From contig CM072148.1 in assembly GCA_036850595.1 (NCBI GenBank), positions 19,958,731-20,022,730 on the forward strand: a DNA stretch of 64,000 nucleotides. The letters run 5' to 3'. Under the pieces are notes generated by a model, which saw only the letters and a list, made by a program, of their open reading frames with translations, searched no databases and was not told the origin of the DNA. The DNA is from Rhyacichthys aspro. Taxonomy: Eukaryota > Chordata > Actinopteri > Gobiiformes > Rhyacichthyidae. The position numbers and the translations under genes were made by a program. Below are positions 34,609-46,243 of this stretch, piece by piece; within the stretch, counting starts at the first letter, position 1, and each line of letters starts with the position of its first letter.

Positions 34609-36337
34609 TCCTTGGTTTGTTCAGGACCACAGACTTTAAACTCATGCTCACCATATGTGAGATGGGTGAGGGGTTTTCTGTCCTTAGCAGACAAAGAAAA
34701 CAAAAACACATTTCAATCTGGTTATTTTTGCCTCAAATATTAGACCCAAAGAGGAATTTCTGAAAAATGGTGCATTTGGCATTTGTCACTTTTATGAATT
34801 GTTATGGAAAAGACACGGTGATGGATTTCAAAATTAATTTTCTGCTTCATACTCAGTAATTTATATTTAACATGATAAGGCCTAAAAATGTATCTAATTT
34901 TGGACAAAAAGTGTCAAATTTTCAACAAAGAAGTTTGGTGTATGTCATTCACAAAATATCCTTATCTTAAGGAAAGAGGTAAAAAACTGTTTATTAGAGC
35001 TTTTTTTAATCTAAACATCAGACATCAAGACATCGAGTGAATAATTTTACTTTCTAACATTAGATCATTTTAATTTTATTTTTTAGGTAATATGAATTCT
35101 AATCATACTTTTGGTTAAGCTGTGTTTCATTGTGTGTGAAATTGTTCTAAAACCTAAAATATGTATACATTTTCTTAATAAAATACATTTTTTGAAGTGT
35201 CATGCAAATGATAACAATAAGTTTAAACACTGTCAGAAAGAGATGAAGACATATATAACATATATAATAACATATAAGTTAGATTTTCAAAGCCAGGGAT
35301 GTAAACCCAGCTGGATCAGGACTGTGGAAATGATCAGGAAATTCAGCCTTGCCTACAAAGTGCTGGATAATACTACAACACATATTACTACATCACCAAT
35401 CCTAAATGTAATCTGTTTCTAATGACTTATTTATAGGGAAATAATTAGGAATTATTTTTCCTGGCAAGATTGATTGATCCTGATTATCAAATGAGACAGT
35501 GTCCACATCAGGTGCTGGAGATGTGGATGTTTTGGACATAAAGCAGATAACAGACCTCTTTTTGAACCTACATTGCCTGTGTATGAGTACAGCAACAATT
35601 AAGATTAGCATAATGAAGTGCCAATTAAAGACGCATCTCTGACCTCGGGCTCATGCTCTGTCTCCACCAGCAGCGCCTTCCTCTCATACTGACCTAGTCC
35701 TACTTGTACAGTCCAAAACTTTCCAAAACAGTTCAGTTTTGTCCAAAACAATCCATCATTTACTTCTGTTAATGTTAAAGAAGAAAGGAACTAATGGTAC
35801 AGGGAAAAAAACCCTACCTTGACCCCTGATTACCCTAAATATGTTCAATTAAAATTATTTTTATAGAGCTGTAAACACGCAAAGCCTTGACCAGATTTCA
35901 AATAAAAACACATAGATAGAATTTATTTCTATATAATATATAATGTACTATGAACGTGTCTAGTCATAAAGACTGAGAAGACCAAGTAAAATGATGTCTG
36001 CGACAGAACCACAACAGTACCCCACAAGTTTTAAAGAGCAATATTACATATTTAACATTAACATTGGTCTGGTCTGCCTACACTTGAAACACAGTCCATA
36101 GGAGTGGTATGGCCACGTCTTTATTAGGGGCTAGAGATGTAGTTTACTACTACAGTGTGTAACTGTGGAGTGAATGAATAATGGACTAATTATTAATTAA
36201 TTATTATTTTGAGTTCAGAGACAGTTAGATACAAGATTTACAGTAAACAAACCTTTCAGATGTAAATTTACTCCTGTGACAATTCACAAGAGCTATTTGT
36301 CTCTAAACTCAAAGAAACACATTTGAATTATTGAGTG
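34609..36337. other. 3' flank of SLAM-like gene and spacer
   Basis: No supported gene. A possible minus-strand exon at 35402-35611 is listed separately. A candidate poly(A) signal (AATAAA) for the SLAM-like gene lies near 35178; none closer was seen. Confidence 0.45.
35402..35611 (-). other. Orphan ORF: short hydrophobic segment plus polar tail
   Basis: The minus strand reads NWHFIMLILIVAVLIHRQ, then CRFKKRSV, then about 50 polar residues ending SLETDYI and TAG. It resembles a last exon with the end of a transmembrane segment, a basic stop-transfer cluster and a cytoplasmic tail. An acceptor-like CAG lies just upstream on the minus strand. No partner exons were found, so it may be chance or a relic. 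Confidence 0.25.
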
Positions 36338-36370
36338 TGAATGAACAAAGGAAACTCATTGTTCTCAGTG

Positions 36371-36819
<449 letters not shown>

Positions 36820-36845
36820 AGATACACGTCTCAAACCAAACCAAA

Positions 36846-36861
36846 GGCTCTTTTAAGAGCC
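36846..36861 (+). terminator. Histone mRNA 3' stem-loop (H4 copy 4)
   Basis: GGCTCTTTTAAGAGCC, then ACCCAC. Confidence 0.95.
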
Positions 36862-37631
36862 ACCCACATGACTTTTAAAGCGCATAACTTGTTCTTCGGT
36901 TTTAATATCGAGTTGAAGTGATCCTTAAACTAATCTAAAATCTCAAAGATAATAAACACTATCATTGATGATTTAAAAGTGGAATAATAAACCTATAAAA
37001 GGATAAATGAACACAAAGGAAAACGGGGGTGCCAGATGTACAAAGGACAATATGATATATATATATAATTATGAGCTGAACATGAAATTGAAGTTACATA
37101 ATTTTCTGTCTCTTCTGGCTGACACACTCAGCTTCAGTTCAGCAAATGTAGGTTAGTACCAAATATTTTTTTAATGACACCACACCACAACAAACACCAC
37201 ATAAAGGCCAATAGGCAAAATGAGTGTTGATCCAGAGAAAGACTAATCAAACCAGTGACTAAGCCTTCGTAAGTGACACACAAAACTGAAATCATTATTT
37301 CTGTCAAACACATAAAAACCTCCTCAGTGAGGGCTGTATTATATTAAATATGTTTGGGTTTTTAATAGAAACACTAGTTAGGTGTAACATACTATTCTCA
37401 AGTCAAATAATTTTCATCTGAAGCAGACTTTCTTTGTTACATCACTCACTTTTTCTTCTGTTTGCTCAAATTTGAGCGAATTATCTTGACACAGAAAGTG
37501 TTGAATAGTAGAATAAAATGTTTAAAAACAACGCGGTAAAAACAGAATAAAAAGGCGGGCTAATGTTTAGTCTGTGTTCAAACAAAGACTCTGACAGAGT
37601 CCGCCCAGAGTCCTCTCCGCAGCGGCTCAGA

Positions 37632-37684
37632 CCAATCACAGTCTGGGACCAGCGCAGCTCGTTTTGTCTGAGGTCTGTATAAAA
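37632..37684 (+). promoter_or_regulatory. H2B promoter, copy 3
   Basis: CCAAT at 37632-37636 and TATAAAA at 37678-37684, in a block nearly identical to that of H2B-1. Confidence 0.8.
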
Positions 37685-37736
37685 CCAGCGGAGCTGGTCT
37701 CAGAGTTTATCGTTGTTGTGTGTCTCTGACTGAATA

Positions 37737-38111
37737 ATGCCTGAACCCGCCAAGTCTGCGCCCAAGAAGGGCTCCAAGAAAGCCGTGACTAAAACCGCCG
37801 GAAAAGGCGGCAAGAAGAAGAGAAAGACCAGGAAGGAGAGCTACGCCATCTACGTGTACAAGGTGCTGAAGCAGGTCCACCCCGACACCGGGATCTCCTC
37901 CAAGGCCATGAGCATCATGAACTCTTTCGTCAACGACATCTTTGAGCGCATCGCCTCCGAGGCCTCTCGTCTGGCTCATTACAACAAGCGCTCCACCATC
38001 ACCTCCAGAGAGATCCAGACCGCTGTGCGCCTCCTGCTGCCCGGAGAGCTGGCCAAACACGCCGTGTCTGAGGGCACTAAGGCCGTCACCAAGTACACTA
38101 GCTCCAAGTAA
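37737..38111 (+). CDS. H2B: Histone H2B (copy 3)
   Basis: The gene encodes 124 residues, the same protein as copies 1 and 2, with only silent differences. It is the right-arm member of the inverted module. The base before the ATG context differs slightly (GAATAATG where copy 1 has GAACAATG). A stem-loop follows at 38137. Confidence 0.98.
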   Translation: MPEPAKSAPKKGSKKAVTKTAGKGGKKKRKTRKESYAIYVYKVLKQVHPDTGISSKAMSIMNSFVNDIFERIASEASRLAHYNKRSTITSREIQTAVRLLLPGELAKHAVSEGTKAVTKYTSSK

Positions 38112-38136
38112 ACTATCCTGTTCCAACTGAAACAAA

Positions 38137-38152
38137 GGCTCTTTTAAGAGCC
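38137..38152 (+). terminator. Histone mRNA 3' stem-loop (H2B copy 3)
   Basis: GGCTCTTTTAAGAGCC, then ACCCA. It is the last histone element in the window. Confidence 0.95.
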
Positions 38153-38334
38153 ACCCATTTCTACTAAAGAGTATTTACTACTTGAATTTTATTAACATTA
38201 TACAACCTAAATAAACTAACATTTGTTTTAAAATATAACAGTTGTTGGAATTAATCTTTTATATCAAACACAAAGTTAATCAGAATGTATTTATTCATTC
38301 ACTTTTTGTATATATATTTTTGGTTTTATTATTA

Positions 38335-38440
38335 ATAGTTAACAGTAGTTGGACAGGAAATGGGCAAATGACCTGAATGAATCCAGGTCTCCCATGTGTT
38401 GGGCATGTGCTCTACCTGAGCTGCCAGGGGCACCCCCCTA
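38335..38440. repeat. tRNA-like interspersed repeat, short copy
   Basis: ACAGGAAATGGGCAAATGAC, ATCCAGGTCTCCCATG and GTGCTCTACCTGAGCTGCCA match the element at 2040-2235 in part. Confidence 0.45.
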
Positions 38441-38451
38441 TTCACATTTTA

Positions 38452-39264
38452 TTACAGTATAGTTTCATCAAACATTACATTGTCATCTTCCTTTGCAGAC
38501 TGTTCAGTTGCAGGACCATGCACTTCTTGATCTGGTTCTGCCTCAGGTTTCTGTCCACTCTCACTTCCAGAACCTTGACCTCCTTTCTCTATTTGTTCCT
38601 CCTCGTCCTTCACGCTGCCTTGAAGCCCCTCCTGTTTTGAATGAGAGAAATCCCCCTCCTTTCCCTCAGTCTGTGAACCCCTTCCTGTCCCGGTATCCTG
38701 TCCTGTTGTCTGAGGTCCAGTTTCATTTCCGTCTGTTTGTCCTTCTCCAGACTCTTCGTCGAGTCGTTCTCTTTTTGCAGAGTGCAGTTGAATTCGGTTT
38801 TCTAGATTACTGATCCCACTCCTGAGTCTGTCCCTTACACTGCGCCTCGGAGCAGAGTTACCTTGGTTTGAATGTTGCTCTCTCATTGAGTGGATGCATC
38901 CTGCTATCACTGTTAAAACAAGGATGCCTAAAAGCAATGGTAAAATCCAGGGGGCGGTTTGGGTTTTCTTCTTGTCTTTTGATGATTTTGTGTCCTTTTT
39001 TGGTATTTTCTTGTTGTCGGACGGCGGTGCCACTGATGTAGAAGTACTGTAAGTCTTCATTGGAGCTGTAGCATCTGTCGCATTTGTTGTATAGTTTGTT
39101 CTATCTGTGAACCTATCTCGTGTCAAATCTGGAGTTGAACTTGAAAAAGCATTTGGTGTTGATGGTGTTGATGATGCTGATGTCTCATTGTTTTGGGTTA
39201 CATTGGCAGCCAGCACAGGAGGTCCCTGAATTAACACGAATAGGATCAAAATCAGGAAAGACAT
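38452..39264 (-). CDS. Mucin-like single-pass membrane protein (CD43-like layout), 270 aa
   Basis: The coding region is one uninterrupted exon. It has a signal peptide (MSFLILILFVLIQGPPVLA, 1-19) and a short Ser/Thr/Pro-rich ectodomain with several N-glycosylation sites (NVT, NET, NYT, NAT). A lysine-rich stretch precedes the membrane (KKDTKSSKDKKK). The TM is WILPLLLGILVLTVIAGCI, about residues 106-124. A long hydrophilic tail begins with a basic segment (RRSVRDRLRS) and becomes Glu/Gly/Gln-rich. No family was recognised by sequence. A mucin ectodomain with a single coding exon and a noncoding first exon is the layout of leukosialin (CD43), and the neighbours are Ig-type leukocyte receptors, so a leukocyte sialomucin is a reasonable inference only. 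An acceptor (TTTCAG) just before the ATG at 39275 supports an upstream UTR exon. Confidence 0.75.
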   Translation of the reverse strand: MSFLILILFVLIQGPPVLAANVTQNNETSASSTPSTPNAFSSSTPDLTRDRFTDRTNYTTNATDATAPMKTYSTSTSVAPPSDNKKIPKKDTKSSKDKKKTQTAPWILPLLLGILVLTVIAGCIHSMREQHSNQGNSAPRRSVRDRLRSGISNLENRIQLHSAKRERLDEESGEGQTDGNETGPQTTGQDTGTGRGSQTEGKEGDFSHSKQEGLQGSVKDEEEQIEKGGQGSGSESGQKPEAEPDQEVHGPATEQSAKEDDNVMFDETIL

Positions 39265-39274
39265 GGTCCTCTCA

Positions 39275-41110
39275 CTGAAAGAAAATGACAGAAAACCAAC
39301 TATTACTTTACCATATAAAAATATATACGTGCTGTTTGTGAGAAGTTAGAAAACATAAGTGGTTCAATATTTAGCTGCTTGGACTGAAACTCTAAATAAC
39401 ACCACATGGAGGCGCCAGAGTTACACACAGCTTGTTTGAGGGCCTGAGCTTCCTCATCAAAGTCTACACTAAATAAATTCGCATTGCCATTATAAACAAA
39501 TCATATAAATACCTAAATTTATTGTTTTGCCATCTCTAGTGTCTAATTAACTCTAAAACTAAGTGTTTAATTCAGTGTCTTTAACTTGAGTTGAGTTTCC
39601 ATATACAGTAAGTAATTGGGAAACTAGGTATCTCTTACCTCTAAAATTAAAGTTTAAAGGGGCATTGAGTAAAATGTCATCGTAAATGGACCACTTTGGT
39701 CTAGTCCAGTGGTTCTCAACTGGTCTCATCTTGGGACCCACTTTTTTCATTTCAATTTCAACCCAACCTGTACAGCTTGTTAAACAAATTTCAATAGTCA
39801 CATCTTAATGTAGCATATTTATGCTCAAACACTTTTGTCAACAGTTTGTTTATTTGTTTGACTTAACCTGTCTCCGGTCTTGTGTTTTATCAGCCGACAG
39901 GTACCACGTGATCTATTCTGACCAATGGGAGTGAAGAGATAGTGCTGTGACATCTTAAAAACTTATTTTTTTTAAAAAAAAAGTTATTTTTTAGAGGATT
40001 CAATGATTTTCAACAGAGAAAAAATGTGAAAAAAAATGATTCTTAAATAGATAATAATTACTACAAAATCAAATTATAAACTAAATTCTTTTTAGTCACA
40101 CAAAAGGAAGAAAATGGCGGGGCTAACTGTTCTATTTTTGATCTAAGCAAACCAGCAAATCAAATATCCATTCATTTGTAATTTTTGCATTTTCAATTGA
40201 AAATCAATAGAATGAACGATACACAGATTTTGTTTCTTATTTTTAATTCCTTAGGCATGTTCCTGCTGTAGATGAGGAAAGAAGGGGTTTGAGGTGTGGA
40301 ACTGCAATCTTCAACTTTGCCACCAGGTGCCACCAAAAGCAACACACACCATCTTCATCATGGGCAGCAGATTCAATATGGTCCAAATATCTTACAATTG
40401 GCTTACATTTTTCTTCATTATTTAGTAGTTTTTGATTTTACAGCTAAGAATAGAGACCAAATCACAAAGCAGTAAAAGGAAACTATTGCACTACCACCAA
40501 AGGGTCAGGAAGTGACAGTGTGTGGGCTCTGTTTCAAACAGGAAGTAAAGCATGTGCCACATAATTCTTCAGTTTAGAAAACCAATTTCTCACTTAGACA
40601 TTTTAATGCCAATGTGTAAAAATATGAACCATCAAAGAAAGCCACAAATCTTACCTTTGATTGATTTTGATTTATTATTTTTGGTTAAAAATTTCAACAA
40701 ATCCACCTCACCTCCTTGTTCGAATGAATACATTTCCAAAACAAATTATGGCATATTATGACCACGGTAACAGATTCTGTTAGTGTAAGCGCACAGGTTA
40801 TTTACTCAGTTTGTCTTATATCCTTGTATCTAACACCATATACTGAAGTTAAATGATGTCATTCCTTTTAAATTAAAACAAATAGAATGAACATTGGGTT
40901 ATCATGAACATCTGCTGGAAAATACATATTACATCAACTTTTACTTTAATTTATGAAAGAATAAATCCATGAACTTACATGTTGGCCCTGTGAGATGTGA
41001 TGAAAATGAATGAATGAGATGGACAGTCGGTCTGAGGCAAAAAGAGAGGCCAAGTCTCAGGAAGAGGCAGGTGGGAGGGGGAAGAACAGACGTGAAAAAC
41101 CTGAGTCAAA
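39275..41110 (-). promoter_or_regulatory. Probable 5' UTR intron, first exon and promoter of the mucin-like gene
   Basis: On the minus strand a GTAAGT donor after 40979 can pair with the acceptor at 39277-39275, which predicts a noncoding exon ending at 40979. Upstream of it the sequence is rich in GGAA/GAGG words (AGGAAGAGGCAGG on +), as in Ets/PU.1-type myeloid promoters. The intron holds an old repeat piece near 39705-39790 (AGTGGTTCTCAACTGG) and no other gene. Confidence 0.4.
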
Positions 41111-41289
41111 CTGAAAACCAGACAACAGCTCGGTTTTATAAAGATCTTATTACAATTGAGGAAAACATGACACTGAGTTTGTTGCAAAAAAGCTACACAA
41201 GATCAAATCTTTGCTAAAGTAGGCCATATTTCTTTGGATCACACAATGACCCACACCTGAAAACTTTATTTGTATCTTTACATGACCAG

Positions 41290-41625
41290 AGCAGAAAGTA
41301 TTGAGACTCAAACAAGACCAAGACCAGGTCAAGACCGAACCAAGACCAGAACCAGTCTTTAATACATTATAACAGATACAAGGGAATAGTTAAAAAATCT
41401 GAACAGTCCAGGTCCAATGTTAGACTAAGCCTCGACTCATGAAGGTTAGTGTTTGGTGAAGGAGGCAGAGTTAGAGCAAGATTTTGATTGGACGTAAAAT
41501 AATCAAGGTTTTCATCCATCCTCAAGGACAGAATAATGTGTCTCTTGTGGTCTTGGTTGGTCTTGAGGTCTGAGACTGGACAAGACTGACTAAAAATAAA
41601 TTTGAGACCAAGACAAGACTAATAC
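41290..41625. repeat. Degenerate GACCAAGAC-type repeat
   Basis: Words such as CAAGACCAAGACCAGGTCAA and TTGGTCTTGAGGTCTGAGAC recur here, at 48715-49020, around 52485-52630 and at 57700-57770. Confidence 0.5.
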
Positions 41626-41806
41626 TCTGTGATGTATGTCTCTTCCTTAAAGCATGAGGTGCAGGTAACAGTGAAAAAATGTGTAATAATCCTGCAGTTA
41701 CAATAAAATGCCACTAGTTGGAGTCAGTGAGAAGAGTATAACACTGGCTCACCTCCACTTTCTGACAATCTTCAAACAAAGGATGTGCATTGTTATGACA
41801 CTCAAA

Positions 41807-44800
41807 ATGGAACCCTGCTTCAGGAGAAAACAACAATCCACTGTGTATCTGGCATTAGGTAAGAAAATACACATTAACTACATTCTGGATCGTTAATATA
41901 TAGGCTTTAGTTCATACCTTTAATCTTTAAGTGTGCTGCCCCATTTCTTGAAAGAAAAAGGTCAGAGATAACCACAACATGACTATTTTGACCTCATTTT
42001 CTTACTCTAGTTTTCAAAATGTATCTGTTAGGGATTAAGTGACAAAACTCCAGTTGAAATGATTCATCTGCTGCAGCAGCTAAAAATGTTTTGTGTGTGT
42101 GTGTTAATTTCCACTGCACTATACATTACTAATGACAGAGCACCATAGTCTAAAACACTCTATCTTGCTAAATCCACACAAATTTGATTATAAATCAAGA
42201 TCTATATAGAGACAGTCCCATGTAAGTTTCCGTTCAGTTGTAGACAGAGTCCTTTGGTGCAGACTGTTTCCTTAATTACATTCTGTCAAAGACAAAACCA
42301 GCGTGAATAGAATTTGTTACATGTTTCCAAAAGGGCAAAAGGGAAAGTATTTTGCAAAAGCATGAAGAAAAATAGATATTGTTTTTATTAGGCGTTTTGT
42401 GAGAAACAATGATAGTTGCATAGACTTTTCTTAAAGCGCAACTACCCAGTGTCTCAGACTCCACTCACCCACAACAGCAGCAGAGTCACATTTCCTATTT
42501 CTATTTTATAGAAAACAGACCAATTTTTCTTACACAAAACACAAATACATGACACCAAACTGAAGTTTATATCTTACCATAAACTTTTACTTCCAACTTC
42601 AGCTTCAGAAGGGCAATCATCCCCACCACCTGTTTTTGTTGCCTTCCTTTTCTCTGATTGTGTTTTTATTTGTTTCTCTGTAAAGAAAAAAGAAAAAGAA
42701 AAGATCAGCACTGACACTTTCCCTGTTTTATCTGTAGCCATTACTTTCTCACTGACCATCCTTCTTTTTCCAGAAGAGAGCTGTGATTGGCGAAAGTTTA
42801 CATTTAGGACTAAAAATTCTCATCTAATCAAATCCTTGATAATAAAGTCTAGATGACGTCTTAAGGTTGTTTTTTCATCACAGATGATTCCTGTTACAAT
42901 ATGCTGTTAGGGGATTCAACAGTTTTTTTCTTACATGCATAAAAAATCCCATACTCTCCATTTAATTTAAGAAAAGTGGATGCTACAGTGGTAGGACTTG
43001 TATCGCTCTTTAATGTAATATAGCCACAAATTTAACTACTGTTTTCTATTAAATATTATTACACTTGTGTCTTTGCTTCTCGTAGATAAGACTGTATTTG
43101 TTATATTAAAGCGTATTTTGAAAAAAGTCCAACAAAATTTGTTTAGATGCGACTGATGGCAAAATATTCGTTTTAATGAGATGGTATCGGGCCCTGCTAC
43201 TCATATTCACAGTGTGGAATATTTGTCCATGCAATATTCATACTTTGAGATCAAAAGAGTGTTTTTTTTTCCCCCATTTGATGAATTTAATTGATTCATT
43301 CATAAAACATTAAAATATAATTATGACCTTTCTTAATTTCTATAAGCTTTTCTGGTTCTGAAATATAAAGAAATTAAGCTGTGTTATATATGTTGATAAA
43401 GTTCAATTGATTTGTAGGGTGGGTGTCACATTTATATTTAGTTGTATTTGCTTTACAGGATGTGGTAATGTTGTTGAAGACTTGAGAGGAAAATAAAAAA
43501 CCTCCAACAGTCTTCCCTCCCACAGAGAATATGACAGCTCGAAGCCTTCACCAAAAGACAAAGGGAAATGACCAAAGTTTACTAAATTATGTAAAGTAAA
43601 AGAAGCCATCTAATTTTTAAGATTGAGGTATTTTATTATTTATTGAACTAGTCGTGAGCTGAGATGATATGTTGCTTGTGGAAGCCCATTTTAAAGCATG
43701 ATACCTGCGCCTCCACTTCCTGGTGTCACAACCTGTTACAAGGAGTCTGTACTTACACAATAAGAGTTTCAAGATCAATTTTCTGCCTATAATGACAGGT
43801 TAATAACCAACATGAGCATACACTGTCAGAGCAAAGCAATACATGATGAAGTAAAAAAAAACAAAAAAAAAAAAACAAGGCAGTGTGTGCAAATAGGAAT
43901 TTGGGGATCTGCACATTGTTCATTTAACATTGTGGTTAAAAGTAAGTCAAGATTAAAGAGCTCCGTTTTCTTTTGATCTGTAGAGGATACATGTGGGATG
44001 TAGAAAATCCTTAGTTTTTCCCTATTCGTCCCCTTGATGTAGTTCCCCTCCAAACCATATATATGGCTTTTTACATGACACCCAAATGCAAAAGAAAATA
44101 CTGTAGTATGTCTGCCAGGCCAGAATGGTCACTGTGAACTGTACTGCTGCTAACACTACAGTCAGTTGACACAGGACATTAACGTCAATGTTCAAAACAT
44201 AAAACTTTTTAAACACAGTATTTTTTTTGGAGCATCATTGAGGCCTCAAAATGGGTCTATACATATATTACTAACCACATGTAACCAAAACCTGAGTTTT
44301 CATTTTGTAAGCAAAAAACCTTATTTATAATTTTTATTAAACAGAAAAGCAGGAATTGTCCCTCTGCTGTTGTTGGGGATTGTGTCATTTAAACTTACAG
44401 TATACGCCACTTTTGTATTCCAGCTCTGCTGTCGTGTGTTTGGGCAAATGAACAGACATCTCAAACAGTTAATTCTAAAGTGGGAGCAGCTGTCACACTC
44501 GAAGCAGGAAATGCCACAGAAGATCAGATTTTATGGACTTTTGGAGCCACAGTTCCAAACATTCGAATCGTCAAAATGAGCTTCTCTAAAATCGAGGTTG
44601 TTTCAAAAGAGCTTGAGGGGAGACTCCAGTTGGACATTCGGACAGGATCTCTGACCATCACGAACCTCACCAACAAAGACTCTGGCGTTTATCAGTGGCA
44701 ATGCATCGGGTCAAACATCTCATCGCGACGTTACATTCTCAGAGTCTACAGTGAGTGACACTTTTCACAACTGACTCCTTGACTCCTCCCAAACAATCAG

Positions 44801-46243
44801 ACAGTTTTAGGCCCAAAGCAACACAAAGTAAGAGTTCAGCAGCTGTAGAGCATACAAGTGTCATCTTAAAACTGAAGAAAATATTTTAACTATTTGGGGA
44901 AATTTAATATTAACTTCTGCTGTAGATTGTTCAAACAATATATAATAATTGCTGCTCCAGATGTTTGTTAATTTCAGTCGATAGCTAACTTGACCTTAGG
45001 CTAAAGGTTTAGGCAACAACTAAAAAGGCTGTCTCTCCCATTATGGGGTCTCTCCTATGTTCCCACAATTCTAAGAGCAAAACTTTGCTGATGTAGGAGG
45101 TCTCTCAATGTTTGCTAGCTGGATTAAGTCTAGTCTAAAGGGTGCCTAGTTTATGTTTGTTGATATAAGCACAAAGCCCTCTGTCTGGTTGGCCATTAAC
45201 TATTCAAAAAGCTGACAAAAGGGTCCATTATTTTTTTCTTGCATTTAATTTAATCTTGTGTTTTCTCAGGTTCAGTCGGTCCACCTTCCATCAAAAATGT
45301 ACAATATGGAAACTGCTGTCTACTTTCCGTGGAGTGCTCCATCAACAACAGCAAAGATTTGACGTTATCCTGGTTTAAAGAAAGAGACAGACTTGAAACC
45401 ATAACTAATTCTGTACACTCCAGTCCAACTAAGCTTTCTCTTTCTGTTGAAGTTGAATATCATGATCAGAGCAGCTACAGCTGTGTGGCAGAAAACCCAG
45501 TCGACACACAGACCACCCTTTTCCATCCCGCTGGCACGTGTCTAAAGAAAGGAGGTATGATTATGCTAAAAAAAAAACTTACAAGACAATGTTTCTCTCC
45601 TCTATCATTTTGTTATTAATAAGATTAGTATTATACCACAATAGCTAACATTTTTAATAAAAATATCTTATCTCATGCTCAGAAATGGACGTCTCAGGAT
45701 TTTAAGACAAGAACGGCCAAGAACACGGTTAATTTTTCCATTTGTTGGATGAAAACTTTATATATGAGTTTAAACTTGGTCTAAAAAAACAGGCATTTTA
45801 ATGTGGTTTTCTTTTTTTTAGCCTGTCTTCCAATATATCATGCACTATCAGCTCTAAACCCATCATATATCCTAAAACAGGGTATTGTAGCTTCTGTTAC
45901 TGTTTATGTCATTACCCTAAATATGCATGTTAACTCCTCAAAACTGAAAATAATCATCATTTGATTGAAGCTCAAACTGGGCACATACAAAGATCATAGC
46001 CCCATTTTTCTCCTTACGACAATATTTTCACTGCTAAAAATCTCCTACAATATTTACCAACTGTCTTATTCTTGAGATGATTCAGCTTAAATCTAAAAAA
46101 TCTTAACGTTTGTCTCTTTAATCTTTTTTTCAGAGAGCAGCAGCTGGTGTCAGAGTGGAGGTACGGTGCGGCTGGTTTTCTCAGCAGTCATCGGTTTGGT
46201 CCTGATCATTCTCGTGGTTGACCACTTTCGAATCAGGAAGTGA
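41807..46243 (+). CDS. SLAM/CD48-like Ig receptor, two Ig domains, 257 aa
   Basis: Four exons splice in frame: 41807-41858 (first part of the signal peptide, MEPCFRRKQQSTVYLAL), 44424-44750, 45270-45554 and 46134-46243 (TGA). The second exon completes the signal (LLSCVWA) and encodes a V-like domain without the canonical disulfide (QILWTFG; LQLDIRTGSLTITNLTNKDS; VYQWQC). The third exon is a C2-type domain (CCLLSVECSINNS; LSWFKERD; SSYSCVAENPV). The last exon gives a TM (LVFSAVIGLVLIILVV) and a tail of about eight residues (DHFRIRK), too short to signal alone. Exon phases match the three-domain gene at 30-34 kb. The first exon is joined across a 2.6-kb intron on the strength of phase and the signal-peptide reading; an in-frame ATG lies 12 bp upstream. 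A poly(A) signal lies at 46274-46279. Confidence 0.8.
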
